A DNA stretch of 64,000 nt from NCBI GenBank assembly GCA_934754505.1, contig CAKVIE010000003.1, positions 62,001 to 126,000 on the forward strand. The letters are read 5' to 3'. Position 1 is the stretch's first letter. Each line of letters begins with the position of its first letter. Both the position numbers and the translations under genes were made by a program. The notes beneath the pieces are model-generated. The model saw only the letters and a list, made by a program, of their open reading frames with translations, searched no databases and was not told the DNA's origin. This stretch comes from an uncultured Candidatus Melainabacteria bacterium. Its GTDB lineage: Bacteria; Cyanobacteriota; Vampirovibrionia; Gastranaerophilales; Gastranaerophilaceae. Positions 61,839 to 64,000 of this stretch are shown here, one piece after another.

Positions 61839-62852
61839 ATGGGTAAATTTTATAGTTGTTCTTTTGCAAAATCAGGTCTGCATTTTACTCCTGAACATAT
61901 GAAATTTTGTTGTACTAATGTTTTCGGACCTTACGTTAATATAAATAAAGACAATTATGATAATGTTTTGAACTCTCTTTTTGAAAAAAGAAAAGAAATT
62001 CTTGTTGATATGCAAAATCATATTCTTCCTAAAGAATGTCAAAATTGTGTAGCATTAAAAGAACATGACAGCGATGAGGCAAGTGTTTCTCAAGATGTTT
62101 TAAATGACAAAATTCAGTTTCATAAAATTAATTCTATAATCATTAACCACTTCAAACAATGTGATTGTTTTTGCATTTATTGTTCACAGTATAATTATCA
62201 GAAAAAAATAATAACAACTCCCGTGAATAGCGAATTTTATGACCTTCTGCCGATTATTAAATCTCTTTATAATCAGGATAAAATTGATAAAAATGATTTG
62301 TATGTTGAATTTCAAGGCGGAAGTATCGGTGTTTTAAAAGAGTTTCCTGAGTTGGTTGAATTGTTTTTGAAAAATCATGCAAAGAGATTTGTATTCTGTT
62401 CAAATGGTATCAAATTTTCTCCTGAAATAGTAAAAGCCACACAAACGGCTGATTGTCTGTTAAATTGTTCTATTGATTCAGGTTCGCCTGAAGTTTTCAA
62501 AAAATTAAAGTCAATTGACAGATATTATCAGGTTATCGAAAATCTAAAACGATATAAAAATGAAGCTCCAAGTATAAATTTAAGTGCTAAATATATTTTG
62601 GTAACTGATGTAAATGACAATCAAGAAGAATTGGAAAAATTTTTAAACGCAGCTGCTGATATTGGTGCTGATTATGTTCAAACGGATATTGATTTCAGAA
62701 ATATAATATGTAATAAGGGGGTTCGCTACGACGTGCCTGAAAAATATTATGCACTTTTTGATTTCTTTAAGAAACGTTCTGATGAACTCGGTCTAAAATA
62801 TATTATTTGGGATTATGTCCAATCGATTCTTGATAAAGGATTTTTTGAGTAA
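61839..62852 (+). CDS. Radical SAM protein
   Basis: A 337-residue radical SAM enzyme. The cluster motif is C108-DCF-C112-IY-C115, with an extra Cys (C110) inside it; EFQGGSIGVL is the SAM-binding region and VFCSNGIKFS a later strand. Further Cys occur before it (KFCCTNVFG, ECQNCVALK) and might bind a second cluster or metal. TIM-barrel strands continue to the C-terminus. No substrate peptide or partner gene is evident. It has a perfect promoter and stands alone. Confidence 0.82.
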   Translation: MGKFYSCSFAKSGLHFTPEHMKFCCTNVFGPYVNINKDNYDNVLNSLFEKRKEILVDMQNHILPKECQNCVALKEHDSDEASVSQDVLNDKIQFHKINSIIINHFKQCDCFCIYCSQYNYQKKIITTPVNSEFYDLLPIIKSLYNQDKIDKNDLYVEFQGGSIGVLKEFPELVELFLKNHAKRFVFCSNGIKFSPEIVKATQTADCLLNCSIDSGSPEVFKKLKSIDRYYQVIENLKRYKNEAPSINLSAKYILVTDVNDNQEELEKFLNAAADIGADYVQTDIDFRNIICNKGVRYDVPEKYYALFDFFKKRSDELGLKYIIWDYVQSILDKGFFE

Positions 62853-62894
62853 CAACAGCTTTATGTGCGTGGATATTAACGAATTTCAAAATAT

Positions 62895-63107
62895 TTAAAA
62901 ATTCAAAAATTCCGATAAAGATAAATTGAATGCTTTTGCAATTTTACATACTTTGGTTAATGTTACATCATTTTGTGCTGTTTCAATGTTTCCAAGAGTT
63001 GAACGAGCAATCTCCGCTCTAAAAGCCAACTCATCTTGTGAAAAATTATTAGCTTTTCTTAATTCCTTTATTCTGGTTGCTAATTTTTTGATAACGCCCT
63101 TGTCCAT
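62895..63107 (-). CDS. Small Xre-type transcription regulator
   Basis: A 70-residue helix-turn-helix protein (Xre/Cro/C1). The start ATG 63107 is preferred; the longer frame adds 17 residues that are not part of the fold. Helix 2-3 region: FSQDELAFRAEIARSTLGNI, followed by ETAQNDVTLTKVCKIAKAFN. A TTGTCCG / CGGACAA inverted repeat lies just upstream and may be its operator. Confidence 0.85.
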   Translation of the reverse strand: MDKGVIKKLATRIKELRKANNFSQDELAFRAEIARSTLGNIETAQNDVTLTKVCKIAKAFNLSLSEFLNF

Positions 63108-63114
63108 ATTGAAA

Positions 63115-63158
63115 TTGTCCGCTATAATGACAAAGTACACAAACTGTCTGACGGACAA
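63115..63158. promoter_or_regulatory. Candidate operator of the Xre gene
   Basis: TTGTCCG (63115-63121) and CGGACAA (63152-63158) are perfect inverted arms 30 bases apart, covering the promoter region of the regulator. On the minus strand CATTAT serves as a weak -10. Autoregulation is inferred. Confidence 0.4.
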
Positions 63159-63296
63159 AAATAATTAAAACTCTTGTGAGCTGAATATTTTCCGTTGTAC
63201 TAAAAAATTGCTTTTGTTTGATTTCATAAAAAACAATTCTTCGTTAATGCCTAAATTTGTGAGTTGTCGGGACTTATACTGTGTAAAGCGAAGTAT

Positions 63297-63801
63297 CTAT
63301 GACTCATCAATTAACGATTTCATTATTTCGTACGTTTTTGCTGTATTTTCTCCTGTACATAACAAGGATATTGAAAACTCATAACCATAAATATCTTTAT
63401 TTTTGTGCATTAAAAATTTTTCTATTATATTCATTTTTTTCAAAATCTCAGATTTGTCTTTTAAGTTAAAGCAAATTAATTTTGTTCCTTTTATTTCAAT
63501 CAATCCAATTTCTGAAACATTCTTGTATTCAATATAAAAATTTTTTGAGCCGTTGTTACAGTAATCCTTTTCTTTGTAAAATCAAATTTGTTCTCGGACA
63601 GATTAAACATTTAAAAAACAATGGAAAACAACATATCCCGAAAAAAACTATTCCAAACCAGCCTATGATTTTATAAATGATGTCATTATAATAGGACATG
63701 ATAAAAATGCTCATTCCAACAAAAGTTAAACAACCCAAAACATGTAAAAAAACTAATTTTCTATTTTGTTTTGCAGCAAATAATATTTCATCTTCGACCA
63801 T
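63297..63801 (-). pseudogene. Frameshifted two-helix membrane protein (STM3941-like)
   Basis: Two frames appear to be one gene. The first (63801-63556) opens MVEDEILFAAKQNRKLVFLH, has two membrane helices and reaches CPRTNLILQRKGLL, then a stop. The second frame (63503-63297, open further upstream) reads DYCNNGSKNFYIEYKNVSEI, then GLIEIKGTKLICFNLKDKSE. Joining them at the AAAGAAAAGG run (about 63563-63577) gives a protein of about 165 residues with the layout of STM3941-like proteins: two helices and a soluble PH-like domain. The break may be a real mutation or a one-base assembly error. There is no known function. Confidence 0.6.
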
Positions 63802-63845
63802 TTTATATTCCTTTATTAATTGATATTAAATTTAACATATTTTTT

Positions 63846-63883
63846 TAATAAAAAACAAGGACAATCGTTAGAAAGTCCTTGTT
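63846..63883 (-). terminator. Terminator of ileS
   Basis: ACAAGGAC / GTCCTTGT stem (63855-63882) with Ts on the minus-strand side. It lies 20 bases after the ileS stop. Confidence 0.82.
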
Positions 63884-63902
63884 TCTTCTATTACTATAAA
63901 AA

Positions 63903-64000
63903 TTAGCCTTTAATTGCTTCCAAGCAGTCAGGGCAAATTGTTTCATAACCGTTTTCCGTACATAAATCAGCGTACTTCCAGCATCTTTCACATTTTTGAC
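63903..64000 (-). CDS. ileS: Isoleucyl-tRNA synthetase, C-terminal fragment
   Basis: The last 32 codons of a gene that continues past the window end. The peptide KCERCWKYADLC followed by CPDCLEAIKG is the C-terminal zinc-binding domain of bacterial IleS, with Cys at both CxxC pairs. The stop is TAA at 63905-63903. Confidence 0.88.
   Translation of the reverse strand, partial: QKCERCWKYADLCTENGYETICPDCLEAIKG

Noticed and set aside
1..64000. CRISPR array, prophage, integrase or transposase
   Set aside because: No regularly spaced direct repeats and no integrase, transposase, capsid or terminase-like protein were seen.

Overview
The window is AT-rich, gene-dense bacterial chromosome. It most likely comes from a non-photosynthetic cyanobacterial relative of the Melainabacteria/Gastranaerophilales type, which are anaerobic gut commensals. 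Four things point that way: a response regulator whose DNA-binding half closely matches cyanobacterial RpaA; a prepilin with the KKGFTLAEVLITL N-terminus common in that group; an oxygen-independent class III ribonucleotide reductase (nrdD/nrdG); and a Gram-negative envelope (TolC-like channel, AsmA-like proteins). The taxonomic call is an inference from remembered family sequences, not a search.

Layout. 1-4.9 kb: end of a probable TIGR03936/DUF2344-like gene, an RNase E/G with a long disordered tail, a membrane protein overlapping it, a small Cys-rich protein, and a putative zincin metalloprotease. 4.97 kb: tRNA-Cys. 5.2-9.9 kb: an efflux operon (TolC, HlyD and two ABC-2 permeases) with no ATPase gene. 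9.9-14.6 kb: a short and a long AsmA-like protein. 14.8-16.0 kb: the first of two HNH-like proteins, followed by a 690-base non-coding block full of inverted repeats. 16.7 kb: prepilin. 17.4-27.4 kb, all minus strand: alcohol dehydrogenase, a split chromate transporter, a small exported protein, DNA polymerase I, a carbamoyltransferase/SxtJ/DUF5989 cassette (its 51-residue member is easily missed), and a TPR protein. 27.5-31.3 kb: ndk, tgt, ankyrin protein, nucleoside transporter. 31.4-35.5 kb: exported hydrolase-like protein and nrdG/nrdD. 36-39.3 kb: ATP-grasp protein, RpaA-like regulator, glycosyltransferase-like protein, rpsP. 39.5-49.7 kb: KdsC-like phosphatase, TPR protein, aspartate kinase facing hom-thrC, TrkA/TrkH potassium uptake, aroA. 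49.7-53.4 kb: glmU-prs and a TPR protein. 53.5-56.4 kb: the second HNH-like protein, divergent from a protein that combines an EF-hand with an annexin-like repeat. 56.4-61.6 kb: priA, a PC4/YdbC-like protein and a phosphohexomutase. 61.8-64 kb: radical SAM protein, small Xre regulator, a frameshifted membrane-protein gene and the 3' end of ileS.

Most of the window is housekeeping. The lineage-specific material is in four places: the two homologous HNH proteins, the EF-hand/annexin-like protein, the HELGH protein, and the repeat-filled intergenic region at 16.0-16.5 kb. The HELGH protein and one HNH protein have similar Asn/Gln-rich N-termini. The two HNH genes and the annexin-like gene share a TAAAACAT-type element in their leaders. 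No CRISPR array, integrase, transposase or rRNA gene was seen.
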